NCBI RefSeq assembly: GCF_027213965.1
Contig: NZ_JAPWGX010000005.1
Coordinates: 62,001-126,000 of the forward strand
Direction of reading: 5' to 3'
Length of the DNA stretch: 64,000 bases
Origin: Maritalea porphyrae
GTDB lineage: Bacteria; Pseudomonadota; Alphaproteobacteria; Rhizobiales; Devosiaceae
Notes under the pieces: model-generated
Seen by the model: only the letters and a program-made list of their open reading frames with translations
Told to the model about the DNA's origin: nothing
Databases searched by the model: none
Part shown: positions 26,555 to 36,074 of the stretch, in pieces
Numbering within the stretch: the first letter of the stretch is position 1
Layout of the letters: every line of letters starts with the position of its first letter
Position numbers and translations under genes: made by a program

Positions 26555-27283
26555 ATGGCTGCGCTATCAATTTCAAATCCAAGACAACTGACCATTTGGG
26601 CCGCCATTTGTTATCTTGTTTTGCTTGTGGCAGGCCCAATTGGGCTGATGTATATGCCCGAGCAAATTGTGGTAGCTGGTGACGCCACCCAAACCGCCCA
26701 GAATTTGCGCACCAATATGGGCACGTTTCATCTCGGGCTGATGGCACAAATCGCTATTGTCTTCACCGAGGTCATTCTCACCGCCCTTTTGTTTGTGCTG
26801 ATGAAACCGGCCGGGCGCACAACCGCGTTGATGGCAACATTCGCGCGCCTTGCCATGACAGTGGTAATGACCATCAACCTGTTGCCCCTTTTGATGATGG
26901 CGGAAGCAGCAAATGGCGCGGCCTATTTGGCAAGCTTTTCCCCAGCGCAGTTGGACAGTTTGGTGCTCTTGTTCTTCCAGTTCCACAATGGCGGCACAAT
27001 CGCTTGGCAGCTCTTGTTTGCGCTGCACATGTTGCTGCTCGGCATTTTGGTTTTCCGCTCAACCTATCTACCGCGCATCCTCGGGCTTGCCCTGATCATT
27101 GGCAGCCCAAGTTATGCGCTCGATAGTTTCGGACAAATCTTTGGTTTGATGGACATTCCCGCATACGGCCTAGCCACCAACGCACTTCTGGGCGCATCTG
27201 CTGTTGGCGAAGTGGGCCTTGCGATCTGGTTCTTGTTTAAAGGGGTGAACCTAGAGAAGTGGCGGCAAAAGAACACGGCCTAA
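26555..27283 (+). CDS. DUF4386 integral membrane protein
   Basis: 242 residues with about six hydrophobic helices and the sequence pattern of DUF4386 (LTIWAAICYLVLLVAGPIGLMYMPEQIVVAGDATQTAQNLRTN; FHNGGTIAWQLLFALHMLLLGILVFRSTYLPRILGLALII). The start at 26555 follows AGGA by seven bases; an ATG at 26525 is in frame. Probably part of the methyltransferase-MDR unit. The function of the family is unknown. Confidence 0.85.
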   Translation: MAALSISNPRQLTIWAAICYLVLLVAGPIGLMYMPEQIVVAGDATQTAQNLRTNMGTFHLGLMAQIAIVFTEVILTALLFVLMKPAGRTTALMATFARLAMTVVMTINLLPLLMMAEAANGAAYLASFSPAQLDSLVLLFFQFHNGGTIAWQLLFALHMLLLGILVFRSTYLPRILGLALIIGSPSYALDSFGQIFGLMDIPAYGLATNALLGASAVGEVGLAIWFLFKGVNLEKWRQKNTA

Positions 27284-27310
27284 TGCCCACGAGCACTGAA
27301 GCCGAATTAG

Positions 27311-27434
27311 GTCCCGCATCAAGTGCGGGACGGTGCGATGAGCTGACTTCTAATTTGCTTCTTGCACCGCCCCGCACTTGATGACGGGCAACTCTTAACA
27401 TCCATCACGGGGCATCCCCGGACTTGATCCGGGG
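27311..27434. repeat. Three dispersed palindromes after the DUF4386 gene
   Basis: GTCCCGCA-TCAAG-TGCGGGAC (27311-27331), a damaged inverse copy CCCGCA-CTTGA-TGACGGG (27371-27388), and CCCCGGA-CTTGA-TCCGGGG (27416-27434). The first, with its flank CGGTGCGATGAG, is the reverse complement of the element at 11402-11430. They fill the gap between two convergent genes. Confidence 0.8.
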
Positions 27435-27478
27435 TCAAATTGGTCACAAAGAAAAGCCGCCAACGCGGCGAGCACATT

Positions 27479-28456
27479 CTATTCAATCTCAATCGCCACT
27501 TTGCCCTTAGCCCGCATGGTCTCGATATATTCAATCGCAATCGGCGTGTCCTTGAGCGGATAGGCGCGATCAATCACTGAGCGGATTTCCCCCGAAGCCA
27601 GCATTGCACCAAGTGTTTCAAGGTCCTCAGACGTCACTTCCGCGACTTTTAAAACAAATGCTTTGCCCATTTCTGAAAACAGCCAACGGCCAAATAAACC
27701 ACCCATCAACATGTTCTTGAGATTAAAGCCAACCAACACCCATTTACTCACCGGGGCCATCGCGCGTTTTGTGTCCGAAATTGATCGGTTTGCGGCCAAA
27801 TCGATAATCACATCATAAGCGACGCCGTTTTGGGTGAAATCTTCTTTTTTGTAGTCAATTACATGGTCTGCGCCAAGGCTTTTAACCAGCGCCACATTTG
27901 GTGTGCTGCACACGCCCGTCACCTCAGCGCCCAACGCTTTTACGATCTGAACCGCATAGGTCCCCACGCCCCCAGAAGCACCGTTGACCAACACCTTTTG
28001 CCCAGCCTTGACTTCGCCCCAGTCTCGCACTGCTTGCAAAGCGGTAAGGCCTGCAATGCCAACAACACCTGCATCGAGAAATGAAATTTCTTTCGGTTTC
28101 AGCGCCAATTTTTCAGGATTGGCAACGGCATATTGCGCAAAGGCCGCAGCGCCAATATCGCCAAACACCTGATCACCAACTTTGAACTTCTTCACGTTCG
28201 CGCCTACCTGCGCAATCACGCCAGCAACATCGGCACCCAAAACCAAATTCTTTGGTTTAAACAGGCCGCTGGCCGCCAACCGAATAAAAAACGGACTGCC
28301 GCGCAAAAAATGCCAATCATAAGGATTTACCGAGCTGGCTGCGACTTTGATCAACACCTGATTTTCATCAGGAACGGGCCGATCAACCTGCTCAAGCCTC
28401 ATCACTTCGGGTCCACCATAAGCGCGGCTGGTTACCGCTTGCATTGTGTCACTCAT
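27479..28456 (-). CDS. Medium-chain NAD(P)-dependent oxidoreductase
   Basis: 325 residues from the ATG at 28456 (GAGGGG just upstream; an in-frame ATG at 28489 adds 11 residues). GroES-like start MQAVTSRAYGGPEVMRLEQVDRPVPDENQVLIKVAASSVNPYDWHFLRG, Rossmann motif NGASGGVGTYAVQIVKALGAEVTGV, C-terminal KGKVAIEIE. Zinc-free quinone-oxidoreductase type. Stands alone on the minus strand, with two palindromes in its promoter region. Confidence 0.9.
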   Translation of the reverse strand: MSDTMQAVTSRAYGGPEVMRLEQVDRPVPDENQVLIKVAASSVNPYDWHFLRGSPFFIRLAASGLFKPKNLVLGADVAGVIAQVGANVKKFKVGDQVFGDIGAAAFAQYAVANPEKLALKPKEISFLDAGVVGIAGLTALQAVRDWGEVKAGQKVLVNGASGGVGTYAVQIVKALGAEVTGVCSTPNVALVKSLGADHVIDYKKEDFTQNGVAYDVIIDLAANRSISDTKRAMAPVSKWVLVGFNLKNMLMGGLFGRWLFSEMGKAFVLKVAEVTSEDLETLGAMLASGEIRSVIDRAYPLKDTPIAIEYIETMRAKGKVAIEIE

Positions 28457-28514
28457 TTGCCCCTCAATCGTTTCTTTGCCCTGCGGCATTGTGTCATAAA
28501 GTATTTATAGTCCT

Positions 28515-28553
28515 GAAATTGGGCGCAATTTCTTTGTTTCAAGGTCTTGAAAC
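28515..28553. promoter_or_regulatory. Two perfect palindromes upstream of an MDR gene
   Basis: GAAATTG-GGCG-CAATTTC (28515-28532) and GTTTCAAG-GT-CTTGAAAC (28536-28553). On the minus strand TATAAA near 28500-28505 is a good -10 for the MDR gene, placing the palindromes at and above -35. The fba gene starts 212 bp the other way. The regulator is unknown. Confidence 0.55.
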
Positions 28554-28764
28554 GGTATTCAGATCTTCACGTGGATCAATCCACTACACATTCCACAACT
28601 ATGGTTAGCGTCAGGTCTGCAAGACACACTTATATAAATCAAGGAGTTAGGCAGCATAATAGATACCAAAACCATACCTTTATCACTCCAAAGTCTAACT
28701 CGACAAAATTTGCTCAAAGGGCCAGAAAACCAACAAATCTCACACATTTTTGGAGACATTTTAA

Positions 28765-29832
28765 ATGGCCCGCATCACCCTTCGTCAATTGCTCGACCAT
28801 GCTGCTGAAAACAGCTACGGCGTTCCAGCTTTCAACATCAACAATATGGAACAAGCTTTGGCGATTGCCGAGGCCGCGGACAAAACAGATTCTCCTGTCA
28901 TCATCCAAGCATCCCGCGGCGCACGCTCTTATGCGCACGATGTGATGCTGAAGCGCATGATGGACGCGATCATTGAAATCTACCCGCATATCCCAGTGTG
29001 TATCCACCTAGATCACGGCAACGGCCCGGCCACTTGCATGACCGCCATTCAATCCGGCTTCACATCGGTGATGATGGATGGCTCGCTTGAAGAAGACGGC
29101 AAAACGCCTGCCGATTGGGATTACAATGTTGGCGTCACCAAAAACGTAACCGACACCGCACATTTGGGCGGCATTTCTGTTGAAGGCGAATTGGGTGTTT
29201 TGGGCAGCCTTGAAACAGGCGAAGGCGAAAAAGAAGACGGCCACGGCTTTGATGGTAAATTGTCCACAGAGCAACTTCTGACCGACCCAGAAGAAGCCGT
29301 GAAATTCGTGCAAGAAACCAAAGTTGATGCACTGGCAATCGCCATGGGCACCTCACACGGCGCATATAAATTCACCCGCCAGCCAGATGGCGACATTTTG
29401 GCCATGCATGTGATCGAAGAAATCCACCGCCGCCTGCCAAGCACGCACTTGGTAATGCACGGCTCGTCTTCTGTGCCCCAAGATTTGCAAGACATCATCA
29501 ATGAGTTTGGTGGCGAAATGCCACAAACTTGGGGTGTGCCTGTTGAAGAAATTCAGCGCGGCATCAAAAACGGTGTGCGCAAAATCAACATCGACACCGA
29601 TAACCGCATGGCAATGACCGGCCAAATCCGCCGCATCTTGCAAGAGAACCCAGGCGAGTTTGATCCGCGCAAATATCTAAAACCAGCGCGTGAAGCCATG
29701 ACCAAATTGTGCATTGAACGGCTTGAGCAGTTCAACACAGCTGGCCAAGCGGGCAAAATCGGTCGCATCATCCCATTGGCAGACATGGCCAACCGCTATG
29801 CAAGCGGCGAATTGGACCCTAAAATCAGCTAA
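28765..29832 (+). CDS. fba: Fructose-bisphosphate aldolase, class II
   Basis: 355 residues, Calvin-cycle/class IIB type. [40 protein letters not shown], zinc-site motif [31 protein letters not shown] and [27 protein letters not shown] match the family. GGAG lies nine bases before the ATG. It cleaves fructose-1,6-bisphosphate. Ends in a terminator. In relatives it follows pgk; here it is 9 kb away. Confidence 0.96.
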   Translation: MARITLRQLLDHAAENSYGVPAFNINNMEQALAIAEAADKTDSPVIIQASRGARSYAHDVMLKRMMDAIIEIYPHIPVCIHLDHGNGPATCMTAIQSGFTSVMMDGSLEEDGKTPADWDYNVGVTKNVTDTAHLGGISVEGELGVLGSLETGEGEKEDGHGFDGKLSTEQLLTDPEEAVKFVQETKVDALAIAMGTSHGAYKFTRQPDGDILAMHVIEEIHRRLPSTHLVMHGSSSVPQDLQDIINEFGGEMPQTWGVPVEEIQRGIKNGVRKINIDTDNRMAMTGQIRRILQENPGEFDPRKYLKPAREAMTKLCIERLEQFNTAGQAGKIGRIIPLADMANRYASGELDPKIS

Positions 29833-29862
29833 TTTGCTGACCAACTTTGCAATTATTCGAAG

Positions 29863-29894
29863 CGGCGTGTAGGGCTCTCCTGCACGCCGTTTTT
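29863..29894 (+). terminator. Terminator after fba
   Basis: Stem CGGCGTG / CACGCCG with an inner AGG/CCT extension, followed by TTTTTA. Confidence 0.85.
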
Positions 29895-29978
29895 ATTTCG
29901 TGTTGCAAATACTTGCACTCTATCTATTTTCTGCCCAAATTACCGGCCATTAGGCACATACAATTTCTAAGGACCAAT

Positions 29979-30569
29979 ATGCGCGCGCAGATTTATCTCA
30001 TTACCCCGCCAGACGCTGAACCGGCATTTGCATCCACTCTTCAAGCCACCCTTAAGGGCACAGAAGTTGCGGCCGTGTTGATCCAGCGCGGCGAGCGAGA
30101 AGACGATGCATATTTAGAGGTCGCCAAAGCACTGACCCCGATCGCCCAGAATGCAGGCGCAGCTGCGCTTTTGGATAATATGCCGGAGGCGGTCAACAAG
30201 TTGGGCGCCGATGGCGTGCATATGACTGGCGCGGCAAAAGACATTCTCAACGCCGTCAAAAGCCTAAAACCGGCTTCTATTGTTGGCGCGGGTGGCATCC
30301 ATTCAAAACATGACGCGATGACCAAAGGGGAGTTGAACGTAGACTATGTGTTCTTCGGTCACTTGGCTCCAAGCAAAGCAGCTGACGAATTTACGCCAGA
30401 AGAGCTGGCCGATTGGTGGGCAGAAACCATGGAAATTCCAGCCGTTGGGTTTAACCCCGAACAGACAGATACCAAGGTCCGTTTTGAGTTCCGCGCACTG
30501 CGCGAAAACGTCTGGTCTGCCCAAGACCCAGCAACACGGCTAAAACAGATTTTGGGAGCAGCTGAATAG
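29979..30569 (+). CDS. Thiamine phosphate synthase-like protein
   Basis: 196 residues, start at the ATG 29979 with AAGGA five bases upstream; the open frame begins at 29847 but that part lies over the fba terminator. TIM-barrel start MRAQIYLITPPDAEPAFASTL, AAALLDNMPEAVNKLGADGVHMTG and SIVGAGGIHSKHDAMTKGELNVDYVFFGHLAPSK follow the ThiE pattern. Other thiamine genes are absent and homologues in this position accompany fba, so a true role in thiamine synthesis is not certain. Confidence 0.82.
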   Translation: MRAQIYLITPPDAEPAFASTLQATLKGTEVAAVLIQRGEREDDAYLEVAKALTPIAQNAGAAALLDNMPEAVNKLGADGVHMTGAAKDILNAVKSLKPASIVGAGGIHSKHDAMTKGELNVDYVFFGHLAPSKAADEFTPEELADWWAETMEIPAVGFNPEQTDTKVRFEFRALRENVWSAQDPATRLKQILGAAE

Positions 30570-31559
30570 ATGCGAAAAAATCGTCACCTTTTGCGCACCT
30601 TTTTTGCTTTCGCCCTATCGGGTGCGTGCGCTGTGACGTTTGTTCCCTTAGTAAATGCACAAGACGCCACCGCGGAGCAACAAGCCAAAGAAGCTGCAGA
30701 TATTTCACGTTCGGTCCTTGGTCCGCGCAAAAAAATCGACGCGGCCTACGGCGCTTTTCAGACAGGCTACTATTTAACCGCCCTTTCGCTGGCGCTGCCA
30801 CGTGCGCAAAACGATGATGCCGCAGCACAAACACTCATCGCCGAACTTTATGCCAAAGGGTTGGGCGTGCCGCAAAACCATGCCCGCGCCTCTTCATGGT
30901 ATGCCCTTGCAGACAAAAATGGCGACCTGAACGCCGCGTTTCAATTGGCTCTTCTTTATCAAAACGGATTGGGTGTGCCCAAAAACCGGCAAAAAGCCGC
31001 CGACCTCACCAAAAAAGCAGCCGCCGGTGGCATTTTGCCCGCCATCTATAATTTGGCACAATTGCACGTTGAAGGCCGCTTCGTGGAGCCAAATCTGAGC
31101 CGTGCTGCTGAACTGTTCAAACAGGCGGCTGATGCAAATATTGCCGATGCACAATATGACTATGGCAACGTGCTAATTGCCGGAGCTGGGGTTGCACCAA
31201 ATCTGAACGAAGGCGTTTATTATATTGGGCTCGCCGCAGACAATGGCAATGTGCCCGCCATGGTTGAATATGCGACCTATTTGGTACAAGGAAAAGGCGT
31301 TCCACTTGATCTAGAAAATGCTGCCCTATGGTACAAAAAGGCGGCAGACCTGGGCAACCCTGTGGGTCAAGCCCGGTTTGGTCGCATGTTGGCCACCGGC
31401 AGCGGCGTGAAAGAAGATCTCATTGAGGCCGCAAAATGGCGCGCCTTGGCCCGCATGCAGGGGTTGGATGACAAAATTTTGGCAGAAATGCTATTGCCCC
31501 TTTCCCAAGCGGACATAGAAAAAGCCGAAAAGCAGGCGCGCGACTGGCCAGCCCGTTAA
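30570..31559 (+). CDS. Exported Sel1-repeat protein
   Basis: 329 residues. Signal peptide [33 protein letters not shown], then at least six Sel1/TPR-like repeats (for example [59 protein letters not shown]). Such repeats form solenoid scaffolds for protein contacts, probably periplasmic here. The ATG directly follows the ThiE-like stop codon (TAGATG), so the two are coupled. Confidence 0.88.
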   Translation: MRKNRHLLRTFFAFALSGACAVTFVPLVNAQDATAEQQAKEAADISRSVLGPRKKIDAAYGAFQTGYYLTALSLALPRAQNDDAAAQTLIAELYAKGLGVPQNHARASSWYALADKNGDLNAAFQLALLYQNGLGVPKNRQKAADLTKKAAAGGILPAIYNLAQLHVEGRFVEPNLSRAAELFKQAADANIADAQYDYGNVLIAGAGVAPNLNEGVYYIGLAADNGNVPAMVEYATYLVQGKGVPLDLENAALWYKKAADLGNPVGQARFGRMLATGSGVKEDLIEAAKWRALARMQGLDDKILAEMLLPLSQADIEKAEKQARDWPAR

Positions 31560-31707
31560 GCATTTACCGCCCAATCCACACCCGCAAACACCCAATAGCC
31601 TTGCGCAAAACCCAATATTAAGGCAAAAGGCAGGCCAACAGCTTTTGCGTGCAAGCCTGAGGTATGGCGAACGCAAGAATACGACCAATCTCGAAAGATC
31701 AACAAAG

Positions 31708-32271
31708 ATGAAACTGAACGGCAACGAAATCCGCCCCGGCAATGTAATTTTGCACCAAGATCGCCTGTGGGTTGCAGTGAAAACACAAAGTGTAAAGCCT
31801 GGCAAAGGCGGCGCATTTGCGCAGGTTGAGCTAAAAGACATCGTATCTGGCACCAAGCTGAACGAACGTTTCCGCGCTGCAGAAACCGTTGAGCGTGTCC
31901 AACTTGAACAAAAAGAATATCAGTTCCTTTATGCACAAGGCGACGAGTTGGTTTTCATGGATATGGAAAGCTATGAGCAGCTTGAATTGCAAGCAGACTT
32001 TGTTGGCGACCGCGCCGCATTCTTGCAAGACGGCATGATGATTGAAGTGGAAAGCTATGAAGGCAAACCACTTGGCGTTAAATTGCCCCAGTTTGTGACA
32101 TTGGAAGTCAAGGAAACTGAGCCCGTTGTTAAAGGCCAAACCGCTGCCAACTCATTCAAACCAGCGCTGCTGGAAAATGGCGTAAAAGTTATGGTGCCCC
32201 CATTTGTTGGCGAAGGCGAAAAAATCGTCGTCGACACCACCGAAGTCACCTATTCAAAACGCGCTGAATAA
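31708..32271 (+). CDS. efp: Translation elongation factor P
   Basis: 187 residues. Three EF-P domains; the loop [19 protein letters not shown] places the modifiable lysine at residue 33 (beta-lysylation site in EpmA-carrying bacteria). The start is the ATG at 31708 ([12 protein letters not shown]); a frame from 31645 is longer without family support. It relieves ribosome stalling at polyproline. Only 28 bp separate it from the phosphatase gene downstream. Confidence 0.96.
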   Translation: MKLNGNEIRPGNVILHQDRLWVAVKTQSVKPGKGGAFAQVELKDIVSGTKLNERFRAAETVERVQLEQKEYQFLYAQGDELVFMDMESYEQLELQADFVGDRAAFLQDGMMIEVESYEGKPLGVKLPQFVTLEVKETEPVVKGQTAANSFKPALLENGVKVMVPPFVGEGEKIVVDTTEVTYSKRAE

Positions 32272-32299
32272 TCGCTACCAAAATGAAGGCTAATATGTC

Positions 32300-33091
32300 A
32301 TGGCACAATCTGCCCTTTTGACCATCATGACCGGAACGGCCCGCAAGGCCGCGCGTTCACTCAAACGCGATTTTGGTGAAGTTGAAAACCTACAAGTTTC
32401 GCGCAAAGGCCCAGCGGATTTCGTTTCCGCTGCAGACCAACGCGCTGAAGAAGTGATTTTTGAAGAACTCTACCGCTCGCGCCCATCTTATTCTTTTTTG
32501 ATGGAAGAGCGCGGTGAAATCGCAGGCACCGACGGCCAACACCGCTGGATTGTTGATCCGCTTGATGGCACCACCAACTTCTTGCACTCTATCCCAGCCT
32601 TTGCTGTTTCTATTGGCCTTGAGCGCAATGGCGTTATGGTTGCTGGCGTTATTTACAACCCGATCACCGAAGAGCTGTTTACAGCAGAACGCGGATCAGG
32701 TGCTTATGTAAACAACCGCCGTTTGCGCGTTGCAGGCCGCAACCATTTGGCGGACTGTGTTGCTGTGACCGGCATCAAACACACCGGCCGCACCGCAGAA
32801 GACACAAAAACCATCGCAGAAGTTGCAAAGCTGAACCCAACAGTTTCAGGCATCCGCCGCACAGGTTCTGCAGCGCTTGATATGGCATGGGTTGCCGCTG
32901 GGCGCTTTGACCTGATGTGGGAAACAGGCCTTCAGCCATGGGACATTGCAGCGGGCATGCTGATGATCCGCGAAGCAGGTGGCACCGTAACCGACATCAA
33001 CGGCAAAGAAATTAAACCCGAAAGTGGTTCTGTGCTTGCTGGCAACGAAAAAGTGCACGGCAAATTGCTTAAGGCGCTGAAAACGGTCTAG
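32300..33091 (+). CDS. suhB: Inositol monophosphatase family protein
   Basis: 263 residues. Metal and substrate motifs: FLMEERGE, WIVDPLDGTTNFLHSIPAFAVSIGL, and the C-terminal WETGLQPWDIAAGMLMIREAGGTVTD. Typical length for SuhB-type phosphatases, Mg-dependent and sugar or inositol phosphate-specific; in E. coli SuhB also assists rRNA transcription. Co-directional with efp and ends in a clear terminator. CysQ-type activity is a less likely alternative. Confidence 0.92.
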   Translation: MAQSALLTIMTGTARKAARSLKRDFGEVENLQVSRKGPADFVSAADQRAEEVIFEELYRSRPSYSFLMEERGEIAGTDGQHRWIVDPLDGTTNFLHSIPAFAVSIGLERNGVMVAGVIYNPITEELFTAERGSGAYVNNRRLRVAGRNHLADCVAVTGIKHTGRTAEDTKTIAEVAKLNPTVSGIRRTGSAALDMAWVAAGRFDLMWETGLQPWDIAAGMLMIREAGGTVTDINGKEIKPESGSVLAGNEKVHGKLLKALKTV

Positions 33092-33118
33092 GCCCAGTTC
33101 GTTTTTAGAATTAATATT

Positions 33119-33149
33119 GGCCTCGGCATTCTGCCGGGGCCCTTTTTTT
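33119..33149 (+). terminator. Terminator after suhB
   Basis: A 10-bp stem with one G-T pair (GGCCTCGGCA / TGCCGGGGCC), loop TTC, followed by seven T. Confidence 0.92.
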
Positions 33150-33228
33150 GTTCACGCGCAGCGGTTCAAATCTGTCCAATTGTGCAAACATTGCTGGAAC
33201 ACACCGGCAAACTAAGTAAAGATTTGAC

Positions 33229-34407
33229 ATGGATGCCGTTATCAGTGAATTCACCGCCATTGCAACGATTGCGATTGCCCTGTTTGGCGCTGTGATTTGC
33301 TGGACGCAATCTCGGTTTCAAAAAGTTTATCGAAGCTTTTCGTTGTTCTTGCTGTTCGTGGCCCTGAACAATTTGCCATCAGCCATAGAACGCGCGTTAG
33401 AACTTGCCCAGTTTCAACACACTGATTTATCGTTCCTTCCACTTAGTCTGTTTTCGTCCCTCTCTCTCGCTCCTAGCTTTTGGCTCTATGTCCATGTTTT
33501 GACGTCGAATGATCAAAACCGTCCAAACTATTTATCCATCCACATGGTGTTACCCAGCCTTGCAGGGCTTGCAGGGTTGGCGCTGTGGTTCGTGCCATTC
33601 GACATGCAAACCGCAATGCTTAGGGACGACCTCACATCGATTTCAGATTGGGCCATCACGGTTTTCGCTTTTGTCGGCATTCTAGAGCTTACAGCCTACG
33701 TCCAATTGGCGATCTATGTCGTTTTGGTCGTACGTCGACTATTGCACTATCGGCAGCAACTAAAGGACGTTTACGCGAGCACAGAGCAGCATGAACTGAA
33801 CTGGATCATCGTCATCGGGTTGTTTTCTTTTGTGTTTTGGCTGGTCCAATTGCAGGGGTTATTGGCCCTCCTCGGGATATATGAGGCTTTGTTTTCTCCA
33901 GTTCTGTACAGCGTTGCGGGTTTCGCGTTGTTTTGCACCGCTGCATTTTGGGGATTGCGGCAGCGCCCTGCACTCGTTGCAAACAATGACGACAACTTCC
34001 AAGCAGAACAAGAAAATCGAAAATACGAAAACTCAGCGCTGACAGCGGACGCGCTAGAGCGTATTGAAAACAGACTCCGTGCCGCCATGCGCGATGAACA
34101 ACTGCATAAAAATCCAAATCTATCCCTTTGGGATTTGGCCCAACATGTTGGCGCTTCTCCGAATTACATTTCGCAGACCCTCAACACGGTGATGAACCAG
34201 AACTTCTTTGATTTTGTAAACAGCTACCGGATTGAAGATGCAAAACACCTACTCGCGCACTCTGAAGCTTCAGTGCTGGCGATCACCTATGATGTAGGGT
34301 TCAATTCCCGCTCTTCATTTTATATGGCGTTTAAGAAAGTGACCGGGCACACGCCTTCCGCTTATCGAAAAAACTGTCCGAATGGGCACAATGAGACGAC
34401 GAGCTGA
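33229..34407 (+). CDS. AraC-family regulator with membrane-bound N-terminal half
   Basis: 392 residues. The N-terminal half (about 1-245) has six or seven hydrophobic helices (first TAIATIAIALFGAVICW). The C-terminal 100 residues are an AraC/XylS double HTH: NPNLSLWDLAQHVGASPNYISQTLNTVMNQNFFDFVNSYRIEDAKHLLAHSEASVLAITYDVGFNSRSSFYMAFKKVTGHTPSAYRK. Membrane AraC regulators sense envelope or extracellular signals. It is 49 bp upstream of a lipoprotein hydrolase in the same direction, a probable target. Confidence 0.9.
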   Translation: MDAVISEFTAIATIAIALFGAVICWTQSRFQKVYRSFSLFLLFVALNNLPSAIERALELAQFQHTDLSFLPLSLFSSLSLAPSFWLYVHVLTSNDQNRPNYLSIHMVLPSLAGLAGLALWFVPFDMQTAMLRDDLTSISDWAITVFAFVGILELTAYVQLAIYVVLVVRRLLHYRQQLKDVYASTEQHELNWIIVIGLFSFVFWLVQLQGLLALLGIYEALFSPVLYSVAGFALFCTAAFWGLRQRPALVANNDDNFQAEQENRKYENSALTADALERIENRLRAAMRDEQLHKNPNLSLWDLAQHVGASPNYISQTLNTVMNQNFFDFVNSYRIEDAKHLLAHSEASVLAITYDVGFNSRSSFYMAFKKVTGHTPSAYRKNCPNGHNETTS

Positions 34408-34456
34408 GTTTAACCTGCAATTCCTGACCTCGTTATGAGATGTTAGGAGACCAAAA

Positions 34457-35611
34457 GTGTTATCTCGTTCTACCCGCAAAGTCCAACCAAACCCGGACAA
34501 ACAAACTGCAATAAAACTCGCCACCCCACAAAAAAATATGGTTCGACCCATATCAATCAAGGGTGCGCTTGCTTTGATAGCTGGCTGTAGCGCGGCTCTG
34601 CTACTTTCTGCATGCTTTGCGGCACTTGGTCTCACTGGACGTCCCCAAGACCCAACTGACCGCCCCTATAAAATCGAAACCGTCCAGTTTGCTGGCGGCC
34701 CCGGTGTAACGCTGGCTGGCGAGCTCACCATGCCAGAGAGCAAAGGCCCGCATAAAGCGCTTGTGCTGATTTCAGGTTCGGGGCCACAAGACCGCGATGA
34801 AGCGTTGGCTGATCATCGCCCTTTCCTTGTTTTATCTGACCACTTAACACGTGCGGGTTACGCGGTTCTGCGCTTCGACGATCGCGGCTTTGGCGAAAGC
34901 ACCGGGAACTTTGAAACCGCAACCCTGACCGACTTTGCAAATGACACCGCCGGCGCTTTTCGTTTCTTAGCATCTCAACCGGAGATAGACCCCGCAGGCA
35001 TTGGTTTCTTTGGCCATTCAGAAGGTGGTTACATTGCGCCCGCTGCTGCAAGGCTCGTAGACCCCGCATTTATGATATTTGCAGCAGGGCCTGCCCGTTC
35101 GTTTTCAGACGTCCTAGCAACCCAAACAGCTGATACTCTGCGCGCTGAAGGGCAAAGTGATGAAGTGATTAAAAAAGCTGTCAGCGACTACCTCGAAGGC
35201 AACAAGATAATTGCCCAACAAAAGCCCATTAAAGAAATTCACCGGGAACTATCTGCATTCATGCTTTCAATTGGTTTGCCGAAAAACGAACTTGAAGACA
35301 TTTTGAAGTCTTTTGCTGGGCCATGGGGATTGGAATACGCAACACACAAACCAGAGATAAACCTACGGGCATTCGATGGTCCAGTTCTTGCCCTTTTTGG
35401 CGACAAAGACCTGCAGGTTTCGGCAAAAGAAGAAGCCCCTGTTATGCGTAAATTACTCAGCAACGCAAGGTCCCAAGTCCATGTGTTTGCCGGACTGAAC
35501 CACCTCTTCCAGCCAACCGAAACGGGTCTGCCTTCTGAATATGAAGAGATCGAAATCACCTTTGCTGAAGAGGTTTTGGACCACATCACCAAATGGCTCG
35601 ATACTCTTTAA
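34457..35611 (+). CDS. Alpha/beta-hydrolase, putative lipoprotein
   Basis: 384 residues from a GTG start with TAGGAG eight bases upstream. After a long basic n-region comes ALIAGCSAALLLSAC, a lipobox-like LSAC. The hydrolase domain: VTLAGELTMPESKGPHKALVLISGSGPQDRDE, nucleophile elbow FGHSEGGYIAP, and GLNHLFQPTE holding the catalytic His. The acid is probably in LFGDKDLQV. An ATG at 34538 is an alternative start with no ribosome site. Substrate unknown (ester or peptide). Confidence 0.86.
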   Translation: MLSRSTRKVQPNPDKQTAIKLATPQKNMVRPISIKGALALIAGCSAALLLSACFAALGLTGRPQDPTDRPYKIETVQFAGGPGVTLAGELTMPESKGPHKALVLISGSGPQDRDEALADHRPFLVLSDHLTRAGYAVLRFDDRGFGESTGNFETATLTDFANDTAGAFRFLASQPEIDPAGIGFFGHSEGGYIAPAAARLVDPAFMIFAAGPARSFSDVLATQTADTLRAEGQSDEVIKKAVSDYLEGNKIIAQQKPIKEIHRELSAFMLSIGLPKNELEDILKSFAGPWGLEYATHKPEINLRAFDGPVLALFGDKDLQVSAKEEAPVMRKLLSNARSQVHVFAGLNHLFQPTETGLPSEYEEIEITFAEEVLDHITKWLDTL

Positions 35612-35661
35612 TCAAAGCATCTCACGCCTGAAGTAACGTCAAGACATGAAAGCAACTTCTA

Positions 35662-35982
35662 ATGTTGAAACTATCACTAAAAGCACTACCAATTGCTGCC
35701 ACGTTGGGGCTATGCGCCTGCAGTTCAAGCAGCCTACATGCTATTCCGCCAGAACAAATGAGCTGCACAGAATTGGCCCGCGAAATCGGCCGGGCCCAGC
35801 AGGCAAAAGAAGATGCCGATGCAGATAGCTTCATAGGCACTTTTGGTGCTCTACTTGCGGATAATAAGGCCGATCAAACCGCCCATACCGTTGACGGTCT
35901 TGTCGGAGACATCACCAGCGCGTCAGCAGACAGCACGCTTAAAAAGCTCAATGCGGTGTTTCATCGCAACGGCTGCCGCTGA
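35662..35982 (+). CDS. Small hypothetical lipoprotein
   Basis: 106 residues: MLKLSLKALPIAATLGLCACSSSSLHAIPPEQMSC, a short signal with lipobox LCAC, then a helical region (TELAREIGRAQQAKEDADADS) and a low-complexity end with a final cysteine. Family not recognised. It follows the hydrolase by 50 bp and may share its transcript. Confidence 0.65.
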   Translation: MLKLSLKALPIAATLGLCACSSSSLHAIPPEQMSCTELAREIGRAQQAKEDADADSFIGTFGALLADNKADQTAHTVDGLVGDITSASADSTLKKLNAVFHRNGCR

Positions 35983-36009
35983 CACCGATAGGCAACGAAA
36001 CAATGTAGC

Positions 36010-36034
36010 GGCACGCCTATTCTCGGGGCGTGCC
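36010..36034. terminator. Hairpin between convergent genes
   Basis: GGCACGCC / GGCGTGCC, 8-bp perfect stem with a 9-base loop. No T-run on either side, so it may be a weak or Rho-assisted end. Confidence 0.5.
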
Positions 36035-36074
36035 AGAACTAACCAACTTCGCTTAGTCACTTGTGTTGGAAAAG

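Noticed and set aside
29847-29978. Upstream extension of the ThiE-like gene
   Set aside because: It lies over the fba terminator, while the ATG at 29979 has a good ribosome site and matches the family start.
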